From SpSt-333 sp040751955 (GTDB taxonomy: Bacteria; Bacteroidota; Ignavibacteria; UBA10030; UBA8401), in assembly GCA_040751955.1 (NCBI GenBank), contig JBFMFY010000005.1, positions 33,178 to 97,177 on the forward strand: 64,000 nucleotides of DNA. Direction: 5' to 3'. Under the pieces are notes generated by a model. The model ran no database searches, had not been told where the DNA came from, and worked only from the letters and a program-made list of their open reading frames with translations. Made by a program: the position numbers and the translations under genes. The first letter of the stretch is position 1, and every line of letters begins with the position of its first letter. This document shows positions 8,535 to 17,167 of the stretch, piece after piece.

Positions 8535-10304
8535 TTATGCTGCTTCCTGTTCCTTGTACTGAAGCAAATATAACTTGTGATAGATTCCTTTGAGAGAAAG
8601 CAGTTCCTGATGTGTTCCCATTTCGCGTATTTCCCCTTTGTGCATGACGATGATCTTATCTGCACTCTGTATTGTCGAGAGACGGTGTGCAATAACGATC
8701 GCTGTCCTGTTAGCGAGGAGTTTTTGGATAGCCGACTGTATCAGTAATTCGGTCTCGGTATCGACACTGGATGTGGCTTCGTCTAATACGAGAATGCGTG
8801 GATCGAATGCGAGAGCGCGGGCAAATGACAATAATTGCTTCTGCCCGACTGAAAGCGTTGCACCCCGTTCTTTTACTTCTTCATCGTACTTTTTCGGAAG
8901 CGAATCAATGAAGCGGTCAACTCCCACAACGTTCGCCGCACGACGGATTTTCTCCAGCGATATCAACTCGTTGCCGAGATTGATGTTCCCTTTGATATCT
9001 CCCGAAAAAAGAAATACATCTTGCAGCACAACGGCAATATGTTTCCGAAGATCGCGTAATGCAACATCACGGATATTCACTCCATCAATCAATATTTCTC
9101 CTTTCTGAATATCATAGAAGCGTGAAAGGAGGCTGGTGATGGTCGTTTTGCCCGCGCCGGTGTGACCGACAAACGCCGCAGTCTGTCCCGGTTCAATAGT
9201 AAATGAGACATTCTTCAACACCCACTCTTCATTGTTGTACGCGAACCATACGTTTCGAAATTCGATTTTCCCTTTCATGTCGCCGATTTTTTTCGGTGCC
9301 GGTGTTTCGGGAATGAACGTTTGATCATCAAGCAGTTTGAAAATCCGCTCGGATGACGCCATTGCCGTTTGCATGATGTTGTACTTTTCCGAAAGATCCC
9401 GAATAGGACGCCAGAACATTTCATTGAATTGCAGGAACGCCATCACTGTGCCGATCGTAACGCTTCCTTCCATCGCGCTCCCCCCTGCATACCAGATGAT
9501 CAATCCAACGGCGACCGCGCCGATCAGATCGACGCTGGGATAGAAAATCGCATAGTAAAAAATTGATTTGATGTTTGCTTCGCGGTGCCCGGCATTGTGG
9601 CTGCTGAATTCCTCAAACGCTTTCTTTTCTCTGTTGAAAATCTGATCTACCAGCATGCCGGTAATATGCTCCTGCATGAATGTATTAATACGGGCAATAT
9701 AGAGCCTGACTTCGCGGTATGCTTCACGTGCTTTTTTGCGGAAGAGGAATGTACCATAGAACAAGAACGGCAGCACGCTGAGTGAGATCAACGCCAATTC
9801 CCAATTCATTGCAAACATAAACCAAACGATGCCGATGATCATGAAAACATCACTGAACACCATCACGATGCCGGAAGAGAACATTTCGTTCAGCACTTCC
9901 ACATCGTTAGTAACACGCGTAATGAGCCTGCCGATTGGATTCTTATCGTAGAATCGAAGAGACAATTTTTGCAGATGGCGGAACAATTCCATGCGCAGAT
10001 CGAAGATGGTGTGCTGCCCGATCTTTTGTGTGACGTACGCATTGTAATATTGAACCACGCCCCGCACAATCAGCAAGACAAAAAAGGCAAGTGTCAACCA
10101 GAGCAATCCCATCTTGTCGCCGTTTGCAATATACACGTCCACAGCAATTTTGGTAAAATAAGGGCGCACCGCTTCCAATCCGGAAACCGCCAGTGCCAGT
10201 GCAATAGCAAGAGCAACCTGCCATTTGTACGGTCGCAGGTACTTGACGAGTCTGCGCATCAACTGCGCGTCGTACGCCTTGCCTAATATTTCATCATCTT
10301 GCAT
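8535..10304 (-). CDS. ABC exporter half-transporter (MsbA/BmrD type, non-canonical signature)
   Basis: A 589-residue fused membrane and ATPase subunit. Six transmembrane helices occupy residues ~30-320. The ATPase domain has Walker A Gly-His-Thr-Gly-Ala-Gly-Lys-Thr near 385, Q-loop, and Walker B ending Leu-Asp-Glu with the catalytic Glu intact. The signature loop is Leu-Ser-Val-Gly-Gln instead of Leu-Ser-Gly-Gly-Gln. Its likely partner at 11011-12771 has the reverse pattern: good signature but Asp for the catalytic Glu. This division is known from heterodimeric exporters such as TM287/288 and BmrCD, where one composite ATP site is degenerate. Substrate unknown; drugs or lipids are typical. 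The two genes are separated by a transposase-like gene. Confidence 0.88.
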   Translation of the reverse strand: MQDDEILGKAYDAQLMRRLVKYLRPYKWQVALAIALALAVSGLEAVRPYFTKIAVDVYIANGDKMGLLWLTLAFFVLLIVRGVVQYYNAYVTQKIGQHTIFDLRMELFRHLQKLSLRFYDKNPIGRLITRVTNDVEVLNEMFSSGIVMVFSDVFMIIGIVWFMFAMNWELALISLSVLPFLFYGTFLFRKKAREAYREVRLYIARINTFMQEHITGMLVDQIFNREKKAFEEFSSHNAGHREANIKSIFYYAIFYPSVDLIGAVAVGLIIWYAGGSAMEGSVTIGTVMAFLQFNEMFWRPIRDLSEKYNIMQTAMASSERIFKLLDDQTFIPETPAPKKIGDMKGKIEFRNVWFAYNNEEWVLKNVSFTIEPGQTAAFVGHTGAGKTTITSLLSRFYDIQKGEILIDGVNIRDVALRDLRKHIAVVLQDVFLFSGDIKGNINLGNELISLEKIRRAANVVGVDRFIDSLPKKYDEEVKERGATLSVGQKQLLSFARALAFDPRILVLDEATSSVDTETELLIQSAIQKLLANRTAIVIAHRLSTIQSADKIIVMHKGEIREMGTHQELLSLKGIYHKLYLLQYKEQEAA

Positions 10305-10335
10305 ACTTCAAAGAAAAAGTCAAAAAGCATTATTA

Positions 10336-10359
10336 GCAGGTCGTCCTTTAGGACGACAA
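10336..10359. repeat. REP-like hairpin, left of RAYT gene
   Basis: GCAGGTCGTCC-TTTA-GGACGACAA: a 7-base perfect palindrome around a TTTA loop with a 5' GCAG foot. The hairpin at 10979-11002 has the same foot, loop and CGACAA end in inverted orientation, with the central bases covarying. This is the arrangement expected for REP sequences beside their transposase. Confidence 0.7.
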
Positions 10360-10385
10360 TATTCATTTCGTCATCATAAGGAACA

Positions 10386-10964
10386 TCAAGTATCTAAAAT
10401 ATCTGCCGTTTCATTAACAATAGCATCTAATAAAAAATAATCAAATGACCGTCCATCAAAAATCGGTGTGCCAAACTTCCTTACGTAATATTTTGCAGAA
10501 GAGAAAACATAATCTTCTGGATTCTGTGCAATTCCTGCTTTCACAGGATTATTATGGATGTAGTTTACTTTAATGGCAAAATCTCTCGGTTTTCGCACAT
10601 ACACATCATGAAAACCGCCTTGCCAAAATTTCTTTCCCGATGTACCCAACACATCATTAATTTTTCTTGCCGACGCTCCATTGATATGATTCATTAATTT
10701 GTTCAATGTTATTTTTTCGGGTAATTGGAGCAACAAATGCATGTGATCGGACATTAAAACATATGCAAATAGAGCCGAGTTAAAATCGTCCAATTTCTCA
10801 CGTAAAACAATGAGGCATGTTTCACATGCAGTTCCATTCAAAAATGGTTTTACCCCTTGAGCGCAGCGAACTGTCAAGAAAAAGATACCGTTGTCGATTG
10901 AAAAATGCTTCGGACGCATTAGGATTTCTTTTGTTGTTCTCGTACCCGATGACATCACACTCAA
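10386..10964 (-). CDS. REP-associated tyrosine transposase (Y1/HUH family)
   Basis: A 192-residue single-strand DNA transposase-like protein. The HUH motif is His-Met-His (after Ser-Asp) near residue 84, and the catalytic Tyr lies in Tyr-Ile-His-Asn-Asn-Pro-Val near 143. Both features define the IS200/REP-associated group (TnpA-REP, RAYT). Such proteins are domesticated or single-copy enzymes that act on REP hairpins and do not normally move as IS elements. It is flanked by two inverted REP-like hairpins (10336-10359 and 10979-11002). It splits a putative heterodimeric ABC exporter operon but is on the same strand. I keep the upstream ATG at 10964, which has a GAGTG site; a second ATG is at 10919. 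Confidence 0.85.
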   Translation of the reverse strand: MSVMSSGTRTTKEILMRPKHFSIDNGIFFLTVRCAQGVKPFLNGTACETCLIVLREKLDDFNSALFAYVLMSDHMHLLLQLPEKITLNKLMNHINGASARKINDVLGTSGKKFWQGGFHDVYVRKPRDFAIKVNYIHNNPVKAGIAQNPEDYVFSSAKYYVRKFGTPIFDGRSFDYFLLDAIVNETADILDT

Positions 10965-10978
10965 AAAATGTATTCTTT

Positions 10979-11002
10979 TTGTCGGCGTAAACGCCGACCT
11001 GC
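10979..11002. repeat. REP-like hairpin, right of RAYT gene
   Basis: TTGTCGGCG-TAAA-CGCCGACCTGC, the inverted partner of the left hairpin. Read on the minus strand it is GCAGGTCGGCG-TTTA-CGCCGACAA. Relative to the left copy, three bases on each arm have changed in a compensating way, so pairing is kept. Confidence 0.7.
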
Positions 11003-11010
11003 CGACTCAC

Positions 11011-12771
11011 CTACAGTTCTTCTAATTCCTTTTCCAATTGCTGTTTCTCGTACAGACCCGCATAAATTCCTCCGAGCGCCACCAATGCGTCGTGCGTTCC
11101 CTGCTCTACAATCTCACCTTTGTTCAGTACGATAATGTTATCCGCATGCTGTACTGTCGAAATTCTGTGTGAAATAATAATGCTTGTTCGCTGTTCCATC
11201 ACAGTGCGCAAACGGTCCAGTATTTCCGACTCTGTATTCGTATCAACAGCAGAAAGCGCATCATCAAGAATCAATATCTTCGGCTTTCGTAAGATAGCGC
11301 GCGCAATACTCGTGCGCTGTTTCTGTCCGCCGGAAAGCGTAATTCCACGCTCGCCGAGAATCGTGTCAAACCGCTGAGGAAAATCGGACACATCTTTCGA
11401 AATCTGAGAGATTTCTGCCGCTTCGTGGATCAACTCCCGGTTGGCATCGTCATCCCCGTAACGGATGTTTTCAGCGATAGATTCCGAGAACAGAAAAGTC
11501 TCTTGAGGGACATATCCGATGCTGCCGCGCAGTACGCTCAGCGGAATTTTTCGGATATCAACGCCATCAATGAGCACTTCACCTTGTGTTGCATCGTACA
11601 ATCGCGGTATCAAATTCACCAGTGTGCTCTTCCCCGAACCGGTGTACCCTACGATTGCAAGGATCGATCCTTTCGGGATTTTCAAATTGATATTTTTCAG
11701 TGTTGGCGCAGCAGCGCCTTTATGCGCGAATGTCATACTGCGGAATTCGATCTCCCCTTCGATCGTTTGCATTGACGTGTCCGTCATTTCAGTATCGCGG
11801 ATATCGGGCACCATGTCGAATATTTTCGCAAGACGGGACATGGATGCTGCACCCTGCTGCCACATGTTCGTCACCCAGCCGAACGCGATCATCGGCCAGA
11901 TGAGGAGTGACAGGTATGTGAAAAATGCGGTCAATGTTCCGATCGTCATCTCGCCGTCGATCACTTTCAACCCGCCGACATAGATCGTAATCAGAAGCGA
12001 CAATCCGACAAGAATGAACATCAGGGGCCACATAATGGATTGTGCTTTAGCAAGAACGAGATTCTTCTTGAAATATTCCCAGCTGACTTTTCGGAATTGT
12101 TCGATCTCATACTCTTCGCGCACATATGCCTTCACCACACGCGCGCCGGAAAGATTCTCCTGCGCTTTGGTTGTCAGCAGTGCGTATTGTTCCTGCCGTT
12201 CGTTGAATTTTTCATGGATCACCTTCCCCAATTTATAGACAGCATACGACACGAAAGGCATCGGGATCAATGCAAGCAATGTCAACTGCCAATCTTTTAC
12301 GAACATCAACACGAGCGACATCGACAACGTCATGAGAGTATCGGATGGATACATAATTCCCGGACCGAGAACATTGCGCACTGCGCTGATATCATTCGTT
12401 GCCAGTGCCATCAAATCACCTGTGGGAGTGTTCTGGAAGAAACTGTACGGAAGTTTTTGCATGTGCGCGAGGAAATCGTTCCTCAGATCGTACTCTATCT
12501 TTCTCGACACCACAATGATTGTTTGACGGGTAAGGAACAACATGATCCCGGCGACGAATGCAAAGCAGACGATCAATCCCGCATACCACAGGAGGTCGTC
12601 ATGCCGCAGCGATCCTGTTTCGAGTCCGCGCTTTAACTCATCAATAGCATCACCGATGATCCACGGAGAGGCAACAGTAAAAATATTGGTGACGATAACG
12701 GTCGCCAATCCCCAGAAGAGAGTCGTTTTGTATTTGGTTAAATATGGAAGGAGGCGTACGAGGGATTTCAT
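11011..12771 (-). CDS. ABC exporter half-transporter (BmrC type, degenerate Walker B)
   Basis: A 586-residue membrane-ATPase fusion with six helices in residues ~15-310. The ATPase part has Walker A Gly-Tyr-Thr-Gly-Ser-Gly-Lys-Ser near 375 and a canonical Leu-Ser-Gly-Gly-Gln signature. Walker B reads Ile-Leu-Ile-Leu-Asp-Asp, so the catalytic Glu is replaced by Asp. In a heterodimer with the 8535-10304 protein one composite site would be competent (this signature with that Glu) and one impaired. Its start overlaps the serS stop by 4 bases, so it is coupled to serS. Substrate unknown. Confidence 0.88.
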   Translation of the reverse strand: MKSLVRLLPYLTKYKTTLFWGLATVIVTNIFTVASPWIIGDAIDELKRGLETGSLRHDDLLWYAGLIVCFAFVAGIMLFLTRQTIIVVSRKIEYDLRNDFLAHMQKLPYSFFQNTPTGDLMALATNDISAVRNVLGPGIMYPSDTLMTLSMSLVLMFVKDWQLTLLALIPMPFVSYAVYKLGKVIHEKFNERQEQYALLTTKAQENLSGARVVKAYVREEYEIEQFRKVSWEYFKKNLVLAKAQSIMWPLMFILVGLSLLITIYVGGLKVIDGEMTIGTLTAFFTYLSLLIWPMIAFGWVTNMWQQGAASMSRLAKIFDMVPDIRDTEMTDTSMQTIEGEIEFRSMTFAHKGAAAPTLKNINLKIPKGSILAIVGYTGSGKSTLVNLIPRLYDATQGEVLIDGVDIRKIPLSVLRGSIGYVPQETFLFSESIAENIRYGDDDANRELIHEAAEISQISKDVSDFPQRFDTILGERGITLSGGQKQRTSIARAILRKPKILILDDALSAVDTNTESEILDRLRTVMEQRTSIIISHRISTVQHADNIIVLNKGEIVEQGTHDALVALGGIYAGLYEKQQLEKELEEL

Positions 12772-14033
12772 TCAATCACAGTAAACTTCATATACGGATG
12801 CAATGCTTTCGGCACGACAACTTTGCCTTCCGGTGTTTGATAATGTTCTATAAGCGCGGCGACAACACGTGGAAGAGCAAGCCCGGAACCGTTGAGCGTG
12901 TGAACAAATTCCTGTTTCCCTGTTTCACGTGCTTTGAATTTGATATTCATCCTTCGCGACTGAAATGTCTCAAAGTTGCTGCAGGAGGAAACTTCAAGCC
13001 ACTTCTGCTGGCCTGCCGCCCACACTTCAAGATCATATTTTTTTGTTTGAGTAAAACCCATATCTCCGGTACACATCAATAACACACGATACGGTAAACC
13101 AAGCAATTGCAACAATCGTTCCGCATCGGCGCGAAGTGATTCGAGTTCGTCGTACGATGTGGAAGGATGGACAAACTTCACCAGTTCCACTTTGTCGAAC
13201 TGATGGAGCCGGTTCAGTCCCCGCACATCTTTGCCGTACGACCCTGCCTCGCGCCGGAAACAGGGAGTATATGCACAGTATCGGATCGGCAGTTCTTTCT
13301 CCTCAAACGTCTCTTTCCGGTGAAAATTTGTAACAGGAACTTCGGCAGTCGGAATCATGTACAGTTCATCCCTTTCAGCGATGTACATCAGATCTTCTTT
13401 ATCGGGAATTTGTCCGGTACCGCGGGCACTGTCTTCATTGACGACGATGGGCGCCTGAAGTTCTTTGTATCCGCGTTCCGCCGCTTGATCTAAAAAGAAA
13501 TTGATCAGCGCCCGCTGCAGAATGGCGCCTTTGCCGACATAGAACGGAAAACCGGCGCCGCTCACTTTCGCGCCGCGCTCAAAATCAATGATGCCGAGTT
13601 TGTTCGCAATATCCCAGTGCGGCTTGAAAGCAAAATCGCCTTTCGCTTTTTCTCCCCATTCGTAGATCGATTTGTTATCTGCCGGTGTTGTGCCGACGGG
13701 GACTGACGGATGAGGAATATTGGGAACGGTAAGCAGCAACTCGTTCAGTTTGTGTTCGACGGTCTTCAACTCTTCGTCAATAAATTGAATCCGCGTTTTC
13801 ACCGCATTCATCTCTTCAATCATCGCACTTGCATCCCCGCCAGATTTCTTCATCTGACCCACTTTGGCGGAGACTTCATTCCGCTTTGCTTTCAGCGATT
13901 CCCCCTCGCCGATGAGCGCTCTTCGCTGCTCATCAATCTGAATAATTTCATCAATGTTATCGTCGGCACCTTTTGCTTTAATGCCGTTCTTAACGAGCTG
14001 GACGTTGTCGCGGATAAATTTCAGATCAAGCAT
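12768..14033 (-). CDS. serS: seryl-tRNA synthetase
   Basis: Charges tRNA-Ser with serine. The 421-residue protein shows the N-terminal antiparallel coiled coil (residues ~30-100, beginning after the Met-Leu-Asp-Leu-Lys-Phe-Ile start typical of SerS), class II motif 2 in Pro-Cys-Phe-Arg-Arg-Glu-Ala-Gly-Ser near residue 255, and motif 3 in Gly-Ser-Gly-Leu-Ala-Leu-Pro-Arg near 382. Length and start agree with bacterial SerS. Translationally coupled by a 4-base overlap to the following ABC half-transporter. Confidence 0.97.
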   Translation of the reverse strand: MLDLKFIRDNVQLVKNGIKAKGADDNIDEIIQIDEQRRALIGEGESLKAKRNEVSAKVGQMKKSGGDASAMIEEMNAVKTRIQFIDEELKTVEHKLNELLLTVPNIPHPSVPVGTTPADNKSIYEWGEKAKGDFAFKPHWDIANKLGIIDFERGAKVSGAGFPFYVGKGAILQRALINFFLDQAAERGYKELQAPIVVNEDSARGTGQIPDKEDLMYIAERDELYMIPTAEVPVTNFHRKETFEEKELPIRYCAYTPCFRREAGSYGKDVRGLNRLHQFDKVELVKFVHPSTSYDELESLRADAERLLQLLGLPYRVLLMCTGDMGFTQTKKYDLEVWAAGQQKWLEVSSCSNFETFQSRRMNIKFKARETGKQEFVHTLNGSGLALPRVVAALIEHYQTPEGKVVVPKALHPYMKFTVIE

Positions 14034-14125
14034 TTATTTTCCTTATACCCCTTGTCGATTTGGTGCGTTTATGATTGAGAGATTTGCGAGTGAACAAATT
14101 CAGAAATCTTAAAATTAAACACTTA

Positions 14126-14917
14126 TTACTGTACAACTTCCACCGTCACCAGCACTCCCGTTTGATTCAACGGTTTATATACTACTTTCTCTGCGGCGAT
14201 AACGTTCATCTTCTTCTCCAACGGCACAAACACGTGCTGTTCCGCCGACGAGAGCTGATCGGTTATCGCATTTGTGCTCGAATATTTTTCCATCATTGTC
14301 GCCGATGCCTTCCCTTTGACCGATTCGCCGAAATTCCCTGCAACAACGATCGGGTATTCTTCCATAGACTTTTGAATGGAAAAGATTTCTCGAACTTGCT
14401 TCAAACGTTCCGAGAGATCTTCATCGTCAAGATCGGTTGAGGCAAATGCAACAGATTTCAGTCCGAGTTCGAACACGGCGAACGAAAGCGAACGTCGTAC
14501 TTTCCCTTTGCCGACCGGCAATGCATAGACATTCGACTGCATCATCGGGTACATGCAAAAGAGAGCATTACCCGAATCCCACCCTTTGAAATATCTTGCT
14601 TTGGCAAATGTTCCACGCATATCCAGTTTTTTCAATAACTCTTCATACGCATCAAAACCCGGCTTCGATTCCGTCGCCCGCTCGATCTGCTGCACAGCTA
14701 CGACCTCTGCACCGGTCGTTTTCACCCAGTCAGAAAATTTTTTCACATCGGATTTGTCCTGCAATCCATGTGCAAGATTGATAGAAAGCATTTTGAATAC
14801 CGAGGTAATCGGTTTCGGCGGACCCTTCAATTCACCGTCAGTGCCGGCTTCTTTTGAACCGGAACAGGATAAAAAAAGAATGGCGAGCACGCCGCAAAGA
14901 AGAAGTTGTTTGTTCAT
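14126..14917 (-). CDS. EEP-fold lipoprotein with lost catalytic residues
   Basis: A 263-residue lipoprotein: hydrophobic leader with lipobox Leu-Ser-Cys (Cys 18). The body follows the endonuclease/exonuclease/phosphatase pattern, with Ser-Ile-Asn near residue 47, Glu-Val-Val-Ala-Val-Gln-Gln-Ile near 71-78, Gly-Asn-Ala-Leu near 116 and Val-Val-Ala-Gly-Asn-Phe near 192. In active enzymes the second motif ends Gln-Glu (metal-binding Glu), the fourth is Gly-Asp-Phe-Asn, and a Ser-Asp-His closes the domain. Here Glu is Gln 77, Asp is Asn, and no Asp-His is seen near the C-terminus. It is therefore probably not a nuclease or phosphatase. Last gene of the run that begins at hisB, one base after the RmlD-like gene. 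Confidence 0.6.
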   Translation of the reverse strand: MNKQLLLCGVLAILFLSCSGSKEAGTDGELKGPPKPITSVFKMLSINLAHGLQDKSDVKKFSDWVKTTGAEVVAVQQIERATESKPGFDAYEELLKKLDMRGTFAKARYFKGWDSGNALFCMYPMMQSNVYALPVGKGKVRRSLSFAVFELGLKSVAFASTDLDDEDLSERLKQVREIFSIQKSMEEYPIVVAGNFGESVKGKASATMMEKYSSTNAITDQLSSAEQHVFVPLEKKMNVIAAEKVVYKPLNQTGVLVTVEVVQ

Positions 14918-14918
14918 A

Positions 14919-15830
14919 TCAATTCAAATGGATTCCCGTGAGTTCCTGCTGCAACATCATTAATCCCTGTGTTGCATTCATTGGTTGATAATGAAACGCT
15001 TGTTTTGCTTTCTCGAAGATGAATGATGTATTGAGCGGTCTCTGTGCCGCTTGCTGCAACTCTGTTGATTTGATTCTCTGGATGAGCGCCGGATCATAGC
15101 CGAACACTTCCGCCGCACGGACGGCAAAATCATAACGGCTGATCGTCTCCGCTCCGCATACATGAAAAACCCCTGATGCACCGGTATCGACAACACTCTT
15201 CATTGCCGATGCGAGATCGAACACATTGGTCGGATTGCTGATCTGGTCGTCAACGCACCGGATCTGTTTTTTTTCATTCAGGCTGTTGATGACCCACAAG
15301 GCAAAATTATTTTTTACGTTGACGCCAACTCCGTACACTACAATTGTCCGGAGAATTGCGTGATCGATGCCGCTTGAGAGAATGACATTTTCCCCTGCCA
15401 ATTTTGTTTTGCCGTAGTAATTGATCGGGTTCACGCGGTCTTCTTCCTTATAATGCCCGGTTTTTCCGTCAAAAACGTAATCAGTGGAAATGTGGATCAG
15501 TTTCGCGTTGATTCTCCGGCAAACTTCCACAAGATTTTCAACCGCACCGACATTCACTTTCCACGCCTGTTCCTTTTCGCGCTCGCATGCATCAACATTC
15601 GTCATCGCAGCGGCGTTCAGAATGACATCCGGACGAAAACTTGTGACGAGGCTTTTCACATCGCTGCGATTGGTAATATCCAGTTGTGTGTAATCGACCA
15701 AAAGCTGGTCATGAACAAACGAACGGTGATACGACGTGTGAAGCACTTCGTATTCCGAATTCTCGTCGAACAACCAGGCAAGTTTCTGCCCGAGCAATCC
15801 GTTGCTGCCGCAGACCAGGATGCGCTTCAT
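14919..15830 (-). CDS. RmlD-like NAD(P)-dependent sugar reductase (dTDP-4-dehydrorhamnose reductase family)
   Basis: A 303-residue extended short-chain dehydrogenase. The N-terminal nucleotide-binding loop is Gly-Ser-Asn-Gly-Leu-Leu-Gly near residue 8. The catalytic Tyr-x-x-x-Lys is Tyr-Gly-Lys-Thr-Lys near 138, preceded by Ser-Thr-Asp-Tyr-Val-Phe-Asp-Gly. This is the RmlD/RfbD layout, whose prototype makes dTDP-L-rhamnose. No rmlA, B or C genes are near, so the exact sugar is uncertain. Its start overlaps the PfkB gene's stop by 4 bases. Confidence 0.75.
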   Translation of the reverse strand: MKRILVCGSNGLLGQKLAWLFDENSEYEVLHTSYHRSFVHDQLLVDYTQLDITNRSDVKSLVTSFRPDVILNAAAMTNVDACEREKEQAWKVNVGAVENLVEVCRRINAKLIHISTDYVFDGKTGHYKEEDRVNPINYYGKTKLAGENVILSSGIDHAILRTIVVYGVGVNVKNNFALWVINSLNEKKQIRCVDDQISNPTNVFDLASAMKSVVDTGASGVFHVCGAETISRYDFAVRAAEVFGYDPALIQRIKSTELQQAAQRPLNTSFIFEKAKQAFHYQPMNATQGLMMLQQELTGIHLN

Positions 15831-16732
15831 ATCGTCCCCCGAAATGAGCGGAGTTCTCTGTGCTTTTCGGAGATCGTGAAACGTGTGCTGTGTGAAGCGA
15901 CTTGCTGTGCAAACTGTGCTGCATCCATATAATTTTTTTTCTTCAAGTATCCGTACAGGAATGAAGCGCCGAAGATATCGCCCGATCCAATGTCCGAAAC
16001 GGGTGTTTCATTTCTTCCATCAGTGTAATCATTTCGTTTCAGTACTTTGTGTTCATCGCGGAACAGCGTCACGCCCTCTTTTCCTCTTGTTATGACAAAC
16101 GCTTTCACCATCAGCGGCATCATTTGCTTTGCGAATGCCTCGTCTCCAAAATGCTCAAGCGTGATCCCGTGCGCCTCTTCTTCGTTCATTTGAATGCTGT
16201 CTGTCATAAAGCACCACCGGCGCCAGTCGCTCATCGCACGGCGGAATCTCGTTCCATCAGGATTGACCGACAATGTCAAACTGTGTACATCAAAATGAAT
16301 CGGGATTCGTTTGCTCCGAACTTCCAGCCGAATCCGATCAAGCGTTTCAAGAGTTATATCGGCTCCGGAGATCATGTTGATATAGATGCCGTCCACATTC
16401 AGATAGTCGCGGATCGCTTTGAATTGAATTGGCGGCGATACATTTTCCACCCGCTCGTTCGGCTGATCGTCATAATACCGCACCAGATTCGAATCGCCGG
16501 GCAGTTCAAAAATTCCCGATACATCGACATTTCTCAACTGCAAAAATAGTGATTTTACTTCCTCAATCTCTTGCTTGCCGACACCGAATACGGGAATGAG
16601 TATATCCTTTTCAGACGCTATGTTCGACATTGCGGCAACTGCATGATAGATCCCGCCGAATTTTTTCTCTTCCGTTCCGTCGGTCTTATGAAACACATCG
16701 ACACAAAAATGTCCGATGAGCGTGATCTTCAT
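15827..16732 (-). CDS. PfkB-family carbohydrate kinase
   Basis: A 301-residue ribokinase-fold kinase. The C-terminal signature is Asp-Ile-Gly-Ser-Gly-Asp-Ile-Phe-Gly-Ala-Ser-Phe near residue 248, containing the catalytic Asp. The N-terminal half shows the glycine-rich substrate region Lys-Phe-Gly-Gly-Ile-Tyr-His near 24. PfkB enzymes phosphorylate sugars or nucleosides; the substrate cannot be told. Overlaps hisI and the RmlD-like gene by 4 bases each, so it is co-translated with both. Confidence 0.82.
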   Translation of the reverse strand: MKITLIGHFCVDVFHKTDGTEEKKFGGIYHAVAAMSNIASEKDILIPVFGVGKQEIEEVKSLFLQLRNVDVSGIFELPGDSNLVRYYDDQPNERVENVSPPIQFKAIRDYLNVDGIYINMISGADITLETLDRIRLEVRSKRIPIHFDVHSLTLSVNPDGTRFRRAMSDWRRWCFMTDSIQMNEEEAHGITLEHFGDEAFAKQMMPLMVKAFVITRGKEGVTLFRDEHKVLKRNDYTDGRNETPVSDIGSGDIFGASFLYGYLKKKNYMDAAQFAQQVASHSTRFTISEKHRELRSFRGTI

Positions 16733-17118
16733 TTTTTATACACAGTCTTCGGATCGAAAATGATATCGTCTTTTTCATTGAATCCATTTCCGCCATCAGC
16801 CACTTCACGGAAAAAACAAGTACGGTGCCCCGTATGGCAGGCGGCATCTCCGATTTGCTTGACTCGGAGAAGAACAACATCGGCATCACAATCGATATGG
16901 ATTGATTTCACTTCCTGGAAATGCCCGGACTCTTCTCCCTTCCTCCACAATTTTTTGCGCGAACGGCTCCAGTACACAGCGCGATTCGTTCGCACGGTTT
17001 CTTCAAGACTTTCGCGATTCATCCATGCCATCATCAGCACATCGCCAGTCGCATCGTCCTGTGCGATGGCGGGAACAAGACCGTTGGAATCGAATTTTAT
17101 TTGATCGAGTATTTTCAT
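16729..17118 (-). CDS. hisI: phosphoribosyl-AMP cyclohydrolase
   Basis: Opens the adenine ring of phosphoribosyl-AMP in histidine synthesis. The 129-residue protein is the cyclohydrolase domain alone, without the HisE pyrophosphohydrolase domain that is fused in many bacteria. Family motifs are visible: Met-Met-Ala-Trp-Met-Asn near residue 29, Trp-Ser-Arg-Ser-Arg near 50, Gly-His-Phe-Gln near 65, Asp-Cys-Asp-Ala-Asp near 76 (metal site), and Ala-Cys-His-Thr-Gly near 92. HisE must be supplied from elsewhere. Confidence 0.95.
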   Translation of the reverse strand: MKILDQIKFDSNGLVPAIAQDDATGDVLMMAWMNRESLEETVRTNRAVYWSRSRKKLWRKGEESGHFQEVKSIHIDCDADVVLLRVKQIGDAACHTGHRTCFFREVADGGNGFNEKDDIIFDPKTVYKK

Positions 17119-17131
17119 TGGATTACTTTAA

Positions 17132-17162
17132 GATGACCGTCATCTTTGAGGTGACGGACATC
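17132..17162. repeat. intergenic hairpin between hisF and hisI
   Basis: GATG-A-CCGTCA ... TGACGG-A-CATC forms a 10-pair stem with an A/A mismatch and a 9-base loop, filling most of the 49-base gap. No long T-run follows on the minus strand, so it looks like a REP-type palindrome or an mRNA-stability hairpin more than a terminator. Confidence 0.5.
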
Positions 17163-17167
17163 TCGGG

